From positions 5,394,001 to 5,458,000 of the forward strand of contig CP053152.1 in NCBI GenBank assembly GCA_014607495.2: 64,000 bases of DNA, read 5' to 3'. Under the pieces are notes generated by a model. That model was not told the DNA's origin. It searched no databases and was given only the letters and a program-made list of their open reading frames with translations. How positions within the stretch are numbered: the first letter of the stretch is position 1; the number at the start of each line of letters is the position of its first letter. This document shows, in pieces, positions 1 through 11,090 of this stretch. This DNA is from Carposina sasakii (lineage: Eukaryota; Arthropoda; Insecta; Lepidoptera; Carposinidae). The translations under genes and the position numbers were made by a program.

Positions 1-368
1 TTAGGATTCTGAATGCTATAAAGGGTAACTTTAATTTTATTTTTACAAGTACATTCAGTAATTCGTGTGTAGAGTGTAGTCTGTTTTATGTGTAGCAAAT
101 GACCTTTGTACATTTTAATCGCATGTTCGCAACCAAAACGGAATCATAAATTTTGTGACAACGTAAACAAGAAAATATAGAACGACGTGTTTGTGATGAT
201 AAAAATGTATTATCAGATAGGTACATGCTTATAATCCAAATATAATTTCACACTTTGGGTATACCTACTGTTAAGAATCTATGTGTCTGTTCTTTCATAA
301 TAATTTATTCCTGACTATTAGGTAAATATATATCAAGCCAAGGTTATAACGATAATTTATATTTACAG

Positions 369-2109
369 CATACGAGAGCACGTTACCAAGTAAAGAAGAA
401 GAGAACATGGAAAAGAATTTGGATGTGTTCGTGAGCTACCGAAGATCAAATGGATCGCAGTTGGCTAGTTTGCTGAAGGTCCACCTTCAGCTGCGAGGGT
501 TCACAGTGTTCATAGACGTAGAAAGGCTGGAAGCCGGCAAGTTTGACAACAATCTCCTTCAGAGCATACGACAAGCGAAACACTTCCTGTTAGTTTTAAC
601 TCCGTACGCCCTGGACAGGTGTAAACATGACACAGAGCAAAAAGACTGGGTGCACCGGGTAAGCATACTACTCTTGATCCTACTAATAACACAGGAAAGT
701 TTGTGAGAATGTAAATATTATTGGATATTTTTTACTCTCTCACACTAAAACTACCTAACTGACTTCGATGACACTTGGCACTTATGCATCTAGCCTATAC
801 ATCAGAATTACACCATAGTTCAGGGTGAAGTCCCGGGCGTCTGCTACCGACCCATGTTGGAAATGACAGTTGATGAATATAACCTATATTAACTAGGGCA
901 TTTAAATTACAGGAAATTGTGGCAGCGTTGCAGTCCAAATGTAACATAGTACCAATCATTGACAACTTCGCGTGGCCTGACGCAGAAGAACTACCGGAGG
1001 ACATGCGAGCGGTATGCCACTTCAACGGAGTCAGATGGATACACGACTACCAAGATGCTTGCGTCGAGAAATTAGAGAGGTGAAAACTTATTGAAGATAA
1101 AGTTCATAAAAGAGTAAAAAAGGCTTCAAAGAAAGAACAAATGGAACAAGCGATTGGATATTCAATCATTAATGAAATTGGAAATCCAATCTATTCTGTT
1201 GGACTATTGACATAATCGATTAACGTTCTGCATGTTTCTGTTTGCTAAATCATCCTCTCTGATTCCAGTTTTCTCCGAGGCAAGTCTAACCTGAACCGAT
1301 CAGATGGGCTTCTCCGCAACCGCTGCGACGTGACCACACCGAGCACCGCCACAATCGGTCGCGGCCCACCGAGCTACCAGCGCATGCCGTCATGCGAAAG
1401 CAGTCGAAGCGACAAGACGGATTGACTAGAGGCACATATACACACCCTGCCGCCTGTTAGGTAATTACCTATATATTTTATAATAAAATTATTAATAAAG
1501 AAATGGAAAAAATTCCTCACCCGAGTGGGAATCGAACCCACGACCTCTGCAACCGTGCTAGTGCTTTTTATTTTATTTTATCACTTTACGAGAGAACCAC
1601 TCAAACTTACTGCCTTGTTGGTTAATAAACAACGATTAAAAATTATGGTTACACCATGCGATTTCCTTTGTATTAAAAGGCATATACGCAACTTAAGCCT
1701 CCATTAGTCATGCTTCTGTAAAATGTCTACCTGTTCTTCTAATAGAAACTTTAAAAATGTTGTTTTATTTTTCAGACCACGACGAAATCGCCAATCATCT
1801 TTAGAGAAAATCTCACCAAACTCACAAAGCTGTGACCAGCTATCTAATAGTAGCACATCAAAGTCTACGTCACCTGAAAAGTCACTATATAGTCTCCCCG
1901 AAAGGCTGTCCGAAAGTGTAGATAATGTGGACAGTGCTGACGACGTAGACAAAACTTCACGTAGATGCCGTAGCTGCGAGGGACTTTTAGACGTAGATGA
2001 GAAATTGCACTCGCAACTGTCTTTGCCTACGCCTTTAGATGCTGCCACGCAGACGAAAAGAAAAAAGAACTTTATGGACCGATGCGTGAACAAAGTGAGA
2101 CTGTGCTAA
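369..2109 (+). CDS. Sarm1: SARM1 (Ect4/dSarm) 3' exons: TIR domain and alternative C-termini (partial gene)
   Basis: Seen: exon 369-658 follows TTTACAG and ends before GTAAGC. Exon 913-1079 follows a TTACAG acceptor and ends before GTGAAA in phase 2. Together they encode a TIR domain with DVFVSYRR (box 1), the [12 protein letters not shown] segment, KDWVHR and NIVPIID. The C-terminus is either exon 1269-1425 (FLRGK, then a Ser/Pro tail, TGA) or exon 1776-2109 (Ser-rich tail, TAA); both start in the phase left at 1079. Family knowledge: SARM1 is an NAD+ hydrolase that drives axon degeneration, with ARM, SAM and TIR domains. Only the TIR end is in this window; the ARM and SAM exons lie upstream of base 1. 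The catalytic Glu (human E642) is the first codon of exon 913. Human Cys629 is kept, but the Cys635 position reads Gln. Orthology is near certain; the exact terminal exon use is inferred. Confidence 0.93.
1480..1565 (-). repeat. tRNA-derived SINE fragment in the SARM1 terminal intron
   Basis: On the minus strand the segment contains a B-box-like GGTTCGATTCCCAC with the tRNA T-arm stem, followed by a tail shared with the copy at 19398-19512 (AATTTTTTCCATTTCTTTA region). The A-box half is missing, so this copy is truncated. It lies between the two alternative SARM1 last exons and encodes nothing. Confidence 0.7.
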
Positions 2110-2844
2110 TCGAGATGTGAAGTGTTCTCAGAGTGTGTATATGAATTGACCTTATTGGACTACCGCATATTTATGTATGTATCTTATTTTGAAGTACAAA
2201 AGTGCGCACAATTTTGTAAATAAGAATGGCAATATTGAAAATGTTTCGTTTGTGTACCTACCCACATTTCGCACAACAGTTTTAGATTGAAATAGTAAAA
2301 TGTAATCTCAAAGAATGCGAGATATGACTTGACTGGTACCCAGCCCTGTTGGGATAACAAGGCTCGAGGTGACGGTCGCCTATGCGCTGGCTGGTTTGCT
2401 ATTCGTTGTAGTATGGCAAATTCTTTTAAAAATTAACTTCGCAATGTATTGTTATCTCTCTATCTCTTCACTCTCTATAGAATTTACAAATGAATTTATG
2501 TATTCAAATTATTATTTTAGTATCTTGCCATGAAGTATTGTGAAATACAAAGATCGTTATGAAATTATTCTTTGCATATGTGATAGCTTAGATCTTTTAT
2601 AAAACTATTTTTTAATATAACGCTCGAAATTTAATGTTACTGTTACTGCCTAATTTATTACTTCAGCATATTACTTTTAGACTATTCCTATCTTTCCTAC
2701 TGTAATTTTCACTGACAATGTACAAAATTTTACCTTAGTTTAAAGTTAATGATATGTCTATTGTTAATGGATTCATTATCTATGAGTTAACCATGAATAA
2801 TTTTAGTTTGTCAAATATTTATGTAAAGCTCTAACCGTTCCATG

Positions 2845-2850
2845 AATAAA
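2845..2850 (+). terminator. Candidate poly(A) signal of SARM1
   Basis: AATAAA about 735 bases after the distal SARM1 stop. The bases between form an AT-rich 3' UTR without other coding signal. Confidence 0.45.
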
Positions 2851-3495
2851 TTGTAAAGGAAACACATAGTTTTAATCCTCCCCAACTAAGTTTTATCCAA
2901 TTCAACCTAAGCTTATAGATTTTTCATTACAATGCTGTAATGCTTAAGCCGCCTAACGTCTACCTCGGTCTACCTATATAGTAGATAGTTGTATGATAAT
3001 ATGTATATACTATGACCGTTTAACCACCGTGTGACCGTATTTTCAAATTAAATTGCGGCATTTGCTTACAATTTTAAAATCTGCAACCCCGCGCCACACA
3101 CAAACACTGGGTGTATATTAACCGTCCTGTTTTCCCAGGACATGTCCTGGTTTTTGGGGTGTCCTGATGTGTTAAAGATCTATGTTTTGAAATTCGCACG
3201 CCACTAACTCTTTCCAATTTATTTCCACACAACTCACAATAGTTCGTGCCAACAGTGTTTACATAAACCATTACCCATTATTACATTATCATACATACAT
3301 TGTCACTGGGCTCGCATATGTAAAGTTCTGGCTTTTAATGTCCTGGTATTTCTTCTTCGAATCCTAAAGTTTTGAGATGGCAACCCTAGTCTATGAGTCA
3401 TACATAACCTACTTTCTACCAAATTTTATCTTCATCAGTGAAGTAATTTTCGAAATTTCGGCATGGGTGAGTTGACTATTTTCTTTTATATTATA

Positions 3496-3545
3496 CAGGG
3501 TGTAAGTGACAGCCAGGCATATATTGATATACTGACTTCAGACCA
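3496..3545 (+). repeat. Single terminus of a GTGACAGC-family MITE
   Basis: After a TA, the sequence CAGGGTGTAAGTGACAGC with GGCATATATTGATATACTGA matches the termini of the elements at 16808-17348 and 56922-57208. The matching opposite terminus was not found nearby, so this is a remnant. Confidence 0.6.
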
Positions 3546-3915
3546 TGATTGTGAAGCGAAAACGACTGAAAATGATGTCCAGACTATGAAACTACAGTAG
3601 GTACTATAGATATAATAAAAGAAGAAAAAAATTCAAACTACACATACATTTATTGATAAGTAGGTAAGAAAAATATATTTTTATGTTAGTTACTACATAA
3701 TAGGTAGGTATTAAACTAATCTACATATTACATACAGTACTTACATTAATATGATAAAAAAAAATTGGGTAACAAAGTCAGATGCATTTTAAAATCAACA
3801 CTTACAATTAAGTAACTAATCTAACACTAACTACCAAATCATTTATATACACTACAGATTCACATCACTTAAATGAGAATCATTCAAGTCAGCACTTGTA
3901 CTCAGATATGCTAAA

Positions 3916-4034
3916 GAACTTGTACATCTCAACTATACCCTCAAAATTGGTCAGAAGTGGCACCATTGTGGTTCTATCGGCCCTTGGTGCTCTGCCTGCC
4001 CCGCAAGAGATAAAGGCGTGATTATATGTATGTT
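3916..4034 (+). repeat. SINE-like retroposon copy (GAACTTGTACATCTC family)
   Basis: The body runs from GAACTTGTACATCTCAAC through GGCCCTTGGTGCTCTGCC to AAAGGCGTGATTATATGTATG. The same family recurs at 48676 and 63498, where long target duplications show it is a retroposon. The ATGTATG tail is typical of a short microsatellite 3' end. Confidence 0.7.
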
Positions 4035-4582
4035 AAAAAAAACCAGTGAAATCTCTTGAATGACCAAACATGACCATTTAAAGCAGTATTGTTTCCATTT
4101 CGTACTAAGGTACCTACTTTGGGTGGAGATTCCACTTTTTTTTACTTGGCCCTTTTGGGGACTTCCCCAGAAATGAATCCTTGATGCACTGTTAAAAAAT
4201 TCTATTGTTGAACCAAGACTAAATTATATGTAATGTACCTAGCCGGGAGTGGATAAGTACATAAGAAACTATGTTGCTATATTAGTAAGTCGAATCAATT
4301 AGTAATTGTATGTTGCGTCTTACATAATATTTTGTGGCATACTTGTGGAGACCTTAATTTAGCTGTATGTCACTATATTATTGTTATTACTGCCTTAATA
4401 TAGTCTAATACCAAATAAATAAATTCTAGTTTCCCACAATGGTAACAATCCTGCTATATTAGTGCATGATTATTATATTACATATACACCTTGATTGTTC
4501 AAGTTAAATTTACATTTTAACTAATCAAACAGGTGCCACACCATTTATCTATGCTACATCTATGAGCCACACTACAAAAACC

Positions 4583-5005
4583 TCATGTAGAAACTTGTAT
4601 AGAAAAGGAGCACTCATCACATGGTACTACCACATTCTTTTGACTCAAGTCCTTATTACTTAACAAATACACCCCACCACATCTACAGGAAAAAGTGTAA
4701 ATATCCGCCACTGAATCAAAGTCCATATCAGATATTGAAATGGAGTCATACAAAAGATGCTCTGTGTGTTCCTGGCAGCTCAGTGAGGCATCATATTGCT
4801 TCCGACTAGTAGAATCCCGTAGAACATCCCAAGCTTTCTGGATTAGATGAAAATCAGATGTTTTATACTGACCTTCTGTTGTAATTTTATCGGGATGACA
4901 TAAAAGCAACAGGCGCTGATAACTTTTTTTCAGCTCTTCAGTCGAAGCTTTTCTATCACATTGCAGCACTTCGTAGTAGTCAACTGTTCCACTCTGCGCA
5001 TCCAT
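4583..5005 (-). CDS. Dph4: DPH4 / DNAJC24, diphthamide-biosynthesis J-domain zinc protein
   Basis: A single-exon 140-aa frame. Seen: an N-terminal J domain (VDYYEVLQCDRKAS, then the HPDK tripeptide-containing loop, then FHLIQKAWDVLRD) and a C-terminal CSL-type zinc site with Cys pairs in SCRCGG and VPCDEC. This layout is that of DPH4, which keeps DPH3 and the DPH1-DPH2 iron-sulfur enzyme working in the first step of diphthamide synthesis on elongation factor 2. I chose the ATG at 5005 (MDAQSG) because the longer open frame to 5041 begins with TTG, not ATG. The length fits the family (about 140-150 aa). It lies antisense to and converges with SARM1; no functional link is implied. Confidence 0.93.
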   Translation of the reverse strand: MDAQSGTVDYYEVLQCDRKASTEELKKSYQRLLLLCHPDKITTEGQYKTSDFHLIQKAWDVLRDSTSRKQYDASLSCQEHTEHLLYDSISISDMDFDSVADIYTFSCRCGGVYLLSNKDLSQKNVVVPCDECSFSIQVST

Positions 5006-6029
5006 ACCTGGAGCGGTGATGGGCCAGATTGCGCCAGCCAAATAATCGTGAGATCTAAAAAGTTATTTCTATTAAATTCGTAGGTATGTACCTATTTCAA
5101 ATTATAAATTACAAAAAGACATTTGCGTAAAACTGTCACAGGTAGGACCTACTTGAAAATTGATGTTATATATTTTATAATCCTTTAGTTAGACCATGGA
5201 GGAAATGTATTTTTATTTCCTCCATGCCTTTAGACGATATTTTTACGACGTAAACTCACAGATCACATTTACTCCTAGCGGAGAAGAGGGGCGTACAAAA
5301 GTATCATAGCATCAAAGGCAAGCTCACTGTTGCCATCTTACCTCACCCCCGCAAAACTTACGATAAATATGGAATGCAAGGATAGTACTTAGAAATGTAC
5401 GATAAATTCCGGAATTAGGCATTTTCACTTGCAGAAAACTCAAACCAGAGTTCTGGCTCGAGTTTCCTACAAGGGAAAATGCCCAATCCGAAATATGTAC
5501 ACGTAACGATAGTCATTTTATCTAATAAAACAAGGATATTATTGTTATGAAGAATAATACATTTTAATTTAAAGAAATGACACAAAAAGAAATACAATCC
5601 TTCCAAAAAATCCATTCATGATCCATCCATCCAAACCATGATAAAGGATAAACAAAAAAACACAAAACACTAAGTATCTTGCAAAAACTAGGTTATGAAA
5701 AATGTCACTATGTTGAATTAAAAGTCACTATCTTAGGTTAAATCACTATCAGAATACTGTTAAGTATCTCACACACCAAACGGAGAAACCGAAACTTTAC
5801 TCAACATTACTGGAGCGAAGAAATAAACAGAAAAATTTACAAACAAACCGACCGCCAGAATAAACGAACGCCATATTGGATTTACTTTGCTTGCTGCTGT
5901 GCTGCTGTACCACACGGTCGTACCATTCACTCATAAACTATGTCTATCTCAAACTGCAGTAATGGACGTTGGCATGTGCGAGAGAGATATCGGAACGAGA
6001 ATGCGCTAACATTTTTTGCTTCAAGAACG

Positions 6030-6092
6030 TTGTAAACCAAGGATGTTATATAAAAATGGAATTGTAAGCCAAGGATGTTATATAAAAATGGA
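6030..6092. repeat. Two-copy tandem repeat, period about 31 bp
   Basis: The phrase CCAAGGATGTTATATAAAAA occurs twice back to back with one-base differences around it. It contains a TATATAAAA motif in each copy. Confidence 0.7.
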
Positions 6093-6789
6093 CTGAACAA
6101 CTCAGCCCCTGTAGGCTACGGCAGTTCGTACTAACTTGACGGGACCTGTTCATGCTGTTTGTATACTTTTTTTAGCATTCTGTACGCAGTAAAAAAAAAC
6201 CTTCCTTACATTTACCGTGCATTTACTACACCTATTGCATTTTAGTTTTTTGCGTGATCAGGGTGCGAGCATAATAATTTCGCCAATATTATAAATAAAT
6301 AGTAACGATTGTTTTATATATTAACTTTTTTGTAATAAATGTACCTATTCAAACTAATATAATATTAATAAATTCTGCAAAATTCTTTTTAGATTAGTCC
6401 AATTCCCACTTGGCTAACATTTTTTAAAGGAAGGCAATCTATATGTCATTCTGTCAATGTTTAGGTCCGTAATGGTAATTTCATATTATTTATTTCACCG
6501 AGTACAATAGTATTTTAAATTTATTTATTCATATTTTATTACTAATAAATCGTAAATATAACTAGTAAATCGCGAGAGTTTAGTACTTTTAACTGTAGGA
6601 TGAATTTGAATCCACCATCTACTAATTTTTTTTACAAAAGGGCACGACGACTGTTTGGCTGTATGGCATGATAAGGCAAATTATGTAAGGTCTGCTGTAG
6701 AGTAGTACCTATTTAAAAAATCAACAAACATAAATTTAACCTAAAAAGAAACTTTAGCCGGATTACGATCTCTTCATGGGCGCATGTAA

Positions 6790-6975
6790 GTTGTTTCTGC
6801 AATAATTTTTCATTTTGACTAACTTTACACTTGTTCTTGAGGATTTTCCCGACGTTTCCATTCATCATCATCATTATCATCCATCATAAATTCAGAAATC
6901 ATTTACTAAAGACAATGGCTGTATGGGCTTAGTTCCCCTTGCCTTTCCTTCGGGATAAACTAAACAAAAAAAAAA
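6790..6975 (+). repeat. Poly(A)-tailed interspersed repeat (CCCATACAGCC family)
   Basis: On the plus strand it runs through TTTCCATTCATCATC and GGCTGTATGGGCTTAG and ends CTAAACAAAAAAAAAA. Reverse copies are at 10040, 18672 and 22150. The poly(A) end suggests LINE-driven retroposition. It ends about 95 bases before the PPIH start codon. Confidence 0.6.
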
Positions 6976-7069
6976 ATAACCTAAAGAGTCTGGATCGCCG
7001 CTTGTATTTCCTGGAGAATTCGTATTGTATTTCTAATCTTATTAAAAGAAATTAAGGATTTTAGCCATA

Positions 7070-8415
7070 ATGCCCACATGGAATCAAATTCAAACACAGC
7101 TGCGAAATCCAAATAATCCTGTTGTGTTCTTTGATGTAACAGTGGGTACAACAGTAAGTATACAATACAATAAAGTCTTACTTTGTGTACCTTTCAATTA
7201 AATAATAATGTTCTTGACCCTAACATATTGACCACCAGTTTCTGAATTACCGAGAAGACCCGAATTCGATTACCTATGAAACCGTTTCATGTATCTATGA
7301 AAAGGTTCAATGCATTTTCATGAAAATCAGCTTTGTTTTATTCATAAAGAATAACGTTTTATTTATTACCGACACTCGCAACTAAATATAGCAAAGATAT
7401 AGAATATTTTGTTAGTCAATTTTCAACTATTTCATGTGAACACTTAGTATCTATGTACCTATAACTATAAAAATAAATATTAACACATATCACAACATGT
7501 TAACCTAGTCCCACACTAAGACTAAGGTGTTGTGGGTTCTCTAAGTAATGGTACCTATGCAATTGATCATAAAAAATTTAGTTGAATTGAAGTAATGGTA
7601 ATAAACCTAGGATGTATGACACCGCAGGCAGGATCACTATTATAAGTACCTATTTAGCTTTGGTGAAAATGATAAGGATAAGGGCAATTTGATAACTTTC
7701 AGGAAATAGGAAGAATGATTTTTGAATTATTTGCTGATGTAGTACCAAAAACTAGTGAAAATTTTAGGGAATTTTGCACTGGAGAATACAGAAGAGACGG
7801 TGTCCCTCTCGGTTATAAAGGAGCAACTTTTCATAGAGTTATCAAGGACTTCATGATCCAAGGAGGTGATTTTGTAAATGTATGTAGTTACCTGAATGAG
7901 TAGGCATAAATAACAATAAAAGATCATAGGTGCTACAGCAATATCTTGTTTCCACAATATAATCAAACAAGTTCATTGTAAAATTACGCTTCCAATCCCC
8001 ACCAACTGCATAATGCCCTGAATCTCTTGTAAATGATTTTTTGCTAGTAATCTGAAGTGTTCTTGAACTAAGTAGGCAAATATGCTTTGTGGAACTAACC
8101 ATTTCTTCCATGTTATTTCAGGGTGATGGTACAGGAGTAATGAGTATTTATGGTGGAAGTACATTTGCAGATGAAAACTTCTCTTTAAAACATGATTCAC
8201 CAGGATTGTTATCAATGGCTAATAGTGGAAAAGACACAAATGGATGTCAGTTCTTCATAACATGCGCCAAATGTAACTTTCTAGATAACAAGCATGTGGT
8301 TTTTGGCAGGGTTATTGATGGTTTACTGGTAATGAGGAAAATAGAAAATGTACCAACAGGTCCAAATAATAAACCTAAAATACCAGTAACTATATCACAA
8401 TGTGGACAAATGTAA
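7070..8415 (+). CDS. Ppih: PPIH (USA-CyP), spliceosomal peptidyl-prolyl isomerase H
   Basis: Three exons, all phase 0: 7070-7153 (28 codons, then GTAAGT), 7703-7879 (after TTTCAG, before GTATGT) and 8122-8415 (after TTTCAG, TAA), giving 184 aa. Seen: a cyclophilin fold with [45 protein letters not shown] and HVVFG. The ending [11 protein letters not shown] is the PPIH signature. Known role: PPIH binds the PRP4-PRP3 pair of the U4/U6.U5 tri-snRNP and isomerises prolyl bonds. The active-site Arg, Phe and Gln are present. The position of the cyclosporin-contacting Trp (CypA W121) is Phe in CNFLDNKH. An AATAAA overlaps the stop. COQ10 converges 180 bases downstream. Confidence 0.96.
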
Positions 8416-8419
8416 TAAA
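8414..8419 (+). terminator. PPIH poly(A) signal overlapping the stop codon
   Basis: TAATAAA at the stop contains AATAAA. On the other strand an AATAAA at 8447-8442 can serve COQ10. The two convergent transcripts would then overlap or abut. Confidence 0.5.
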
Positions 8420-8595
8420 TGAAATATTTTTTACATTTTTTTTTATTTGAACATGAAAGCTTTGCTTCAGACACATAATAAATACATAATTTAACACTTT
8501 AACTAATTACTATTTTATAAATATAAAAATCACATGTACATAAATACTTCTACATTGTATTTTTGTATTAACATTGGTCTATACCCTAAATAATG

Positions 8596-9440
8596 TCAAC
8601 TTTTTAAAGCTTGAGTATCGGTCAGTAAATTACGGGGTTGTATGGTAGCAGGGCCATACCTTTTACCTACTTCCTTTATGAAGGCCCCTTCCATCTGTCT
8701 TGCAACCTGATCAAAAAACAAATCTGTCAGATGAGAGTGAAAAGCAGAGCGAAACTCAAAGCTTACGTGTAAGTCTACTACACATGACCGTTGTTCCTTT
8801 TTCAAACCTGGACTAAATCTCCAAAGAGTCAAAAGGTGATGGAAAAGCCTTCCATCAGTGCACTCCGCCTTTACCAAATGTGGTTTGACTAGAGATACTC
8901 TCGAAGTGTAACTCTCATTTATAGGTGGGAACCCAATAATTAGATCAGCTTTTAAGTGATCAGGTGACTTCATTAATATTTTGGACTTCTTACACCAGGG
9001 TAGGAACTGATAATAGTTTTCTACATCAGATACAACTTCAAACATTTCGTCCATGGTGTGTCTGAAATGAAAACCAATAACAAACATTAAAATCTGTAAG
9101 TACCTTTTTAAAGCAGTCTGCTGTGAGTTGTAAGCATCATACCCTATAAGTTGTCTTCCTCGGTACTCCCGTTTCCGACTAGATTTAGAGAAATTGAAGA
9201 AACGTCGTACTTGTTGCGTTGAGCCATGACCCTGGTTTTCATTGTATCTATTTATGCAATGACCCTGAAGTCTAAAACAAGGAATTAACATATATCAAAT
9301 CATAGGTTAAGTAAAATAATATCAAGAGAATAAGTATTTATAAGCAAAAAATAAAGGTTAGCCTTAGATACCTACGCAAATAGCTTTTTAGCCGAAATTA
9401 TTCTGGCACTCACATCAACACACGATTTACTAAAACCCAT
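8596..9440 (-). CDS. Coq10: COQ10, mitochondrial coenzyme Q-binding START-domain protein
   Basis: Three exons on the minus strand: 9440-9376, 9271-9143 and 9061-8596; together 660 nt, 219 aa. Exon 1 begins ATG (MGFSKSC) and is rich in Ser, Lys, Arg and Ala, as expected of a mitochondrial presequence; it ends GC before GTAGGT. Exon 3 carries the polyketide cyclase/START core (MDEMFEVVSDVENYY, PWCKKS, VVDLHVSFEF, FFDQVARQMEGAF). COQ10 binds ubiquinone in the inner mitochondrial membrane and is needed for efficient respiration. The 81-base intron 9142-9062 is a multiple of three with no stop, so a frame scan reads straight through it. Splicing there puts LIG directly before HTMDEM, which matches family spacing. 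The exon 1 assignment rests on phase and composition and is less certain. Confidence 0.9.
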
Positions 9441-10039
9441 TTTTCACACCAGTTATGAAAATTAAATTATTAACACATTTATATTATTTTAGAAAACATT
9501 ATGTTCAGTAAATAAAACTATGTTTGCTGTAAATGATAGCTAGACTCTGGTATCAGACAACAGCTGTTAGAAAAAATATTTTCCTATCACAGACTACATA
9601 GTGCTAACTAATGAGTAGTATATTCGGGTGAGTATAAAGCGCATACAAGGATTTCGCGTATCGTACATGACACCTCCGGATATGCACGACAAATACTTCG
9701 ATACATGTACTCCGTGTAACACGAACTATCGCACGGACATGGAATTGTCAGACATGGAATACACAGCTAATACTGCACAGCTGATTACTTCGCGTCCCGG
9801 ATTGTACACCTCCGTACTTCGCGTACGAGTTACTTTGAGAACGACCTTGGTCCGAGCGTTGCCCCCGTGACGTCACGCACGCCGTCTCTGTCTTACATTC
9901 TCCTCTATGTGTGGGTTTGTGCGTTGTGCGCATGCTCCGCGCACTCACAGCGCGAAACGGAAATCTACCAATTCTACCAAATGACACGAATAATGTAGGT
10001 ATTGAGCATTACATTATACATATCGAATCGATACCTAGT

Positions 10040-10205
10040 TTTCTTTTGTTTAGTTTATCCCGAAGCAAAGGCAAGGGGAACTAAGCCCATACAGCCATTG
10101 TCTTTAATAATGGTTTCTGAATTTATGATGGATGATGAATAGAAACACCGGGAAAACGAATGTGAAATTAGTGAAAATCAATAAGATTTGCAGAAATAAC
10201 TTTAT
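10040..10205 (-). repeat. Poly(A)-tailed interspersed repeat, reverse copy
   Basis: Same family as 6790-6975: TTTGTTTAGTTTATCCCGAA followed by GGCAAGGGGAACTAAGCCCA and the GATGGATGATGAAT segment. Divergent and truncated. Confidence 0.6.
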
Positions 10206-10485
10206 TTTATTTAAGCAGATTATCTATTATGAAACTTCGTGACTGAATTTGTGAGGGAAAAATTTGGGGGATTTCCAAGTTTGTCCTTTTTCCGTAGAAA
10301 CTTAAAGAAATACAATCTCCCATACACCTGACGAACATGTGGGTACATATTTCATTTCATTGATCAATATTATAAAGCGATTTTTCGTAAAAGGTGGAAT
10401 TCCCTTTCCTGTAAGAATTTTGGGAAATACTATCTCGGTTAACCCTAATACTCTACGCTAATACTCCTCAAGCCCTCTTAACTTT

Positions 10486-11090
10486 TATCGATAATGACTG
10501 ACTGACCGGCATCACACGATCCTCTTGTCATTCCTTCCTTTTCTTCTCCTTCCTCTTCTTTCGCGAACTGACCGGCGGCAGTGGCGGCTCAAGTGGCCGG
10601 GTGCACCCTGGTAATACCAGGGCTCGACTAGCCCGGCCCGCGTCCCCTGGCCAGCCGCATCTTTCCCTTTCCAAATGGGTCAGACTCTACGACCCATGTG
10701 GCCCCCTTTAAGGGCCACTTAAGTTGTCGCGCGCCGAGAATTTTGCCCGGGCACGGGGGTTGCCCCAAGGCCCGCAATCCAAAGCGTATTTTTGCGCCAA
10801 AGAACGACCACGTCCTGACCGGAGCACTATCTTTGAAACAGACAAGAAGCTATCGATACCATAAAGGAATAAGATAAATAAGTCTTCTTATTCCTCTATG
10901 TCGATACTATAAATAGTCCGGCAGGCAACATTACCTAGGTAGGTACATACCTACTTCAGACTCTTGTGCCTGTGTGATGTCTAGTGTTGACCCTTAGTTG
11001 GGCAAAATCAATAGTATCGATAGTGTGATAGCAATACTATCGACATACATCAATACCATCGAAGCTCAATATCGAATGCACTATCGATAC
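10486..11090. promoter_or_regulatory. Cluster of TATCGATA palindromes (DRE-like)
   Basis: Perfect TATCGATA occurs at 10486, near 10849, near 11033 and near 11083, with several one-base variants between. In Drosophila this palindrome is the DREF/BEAF site. Whether this is a control region or a decayed satellite cannot be told from sequence. Confidence 0.4.

Larger units (their letters stand above)
2851..4582. other. Intergenic region between SARM1 and DPH4
   Basis: No gene seen. It holds one end of a MITE of the GTGACAGC family at 3496 and a SINE copy near 3916-4034. The remainder is AT-rich unique-looking DNA. SARM1 (+) and DPH4 (-) converge here, so 3' UTRs probably take up part of it. Confidence 0.6.
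5042..7069. other. Intergenic region between DPH4 and PPIH (divergent)
   Basis: Holds the likely promoters of both neighbours, a short perfect inverted repeat (ATGGAGGAAAT/ATTTCCTCCAT) near 5195-5226, a two-copy tandem repeat at 6030-6092 and a poly(A)-tailed retroposon at 6790-6975. No coding region is supported. Confidence 0.55.

Noticed and set aside
1704..2093. 129-aa antisense frame over the SARM1 last exon
   Set aside because: Shadow of the Ser-rich coding exon.
5006..5041. Longer DPH4 N-terminus (12 more residues)
   Set aside because: It would start at TTG; the ATG at 5005 fits the family.
369..9440. SARM1, DPH4, PPIH and COQ10 as a functional cluster
   Set aside because: Mixed strands and unrelated roles; nothing suggests joint control.
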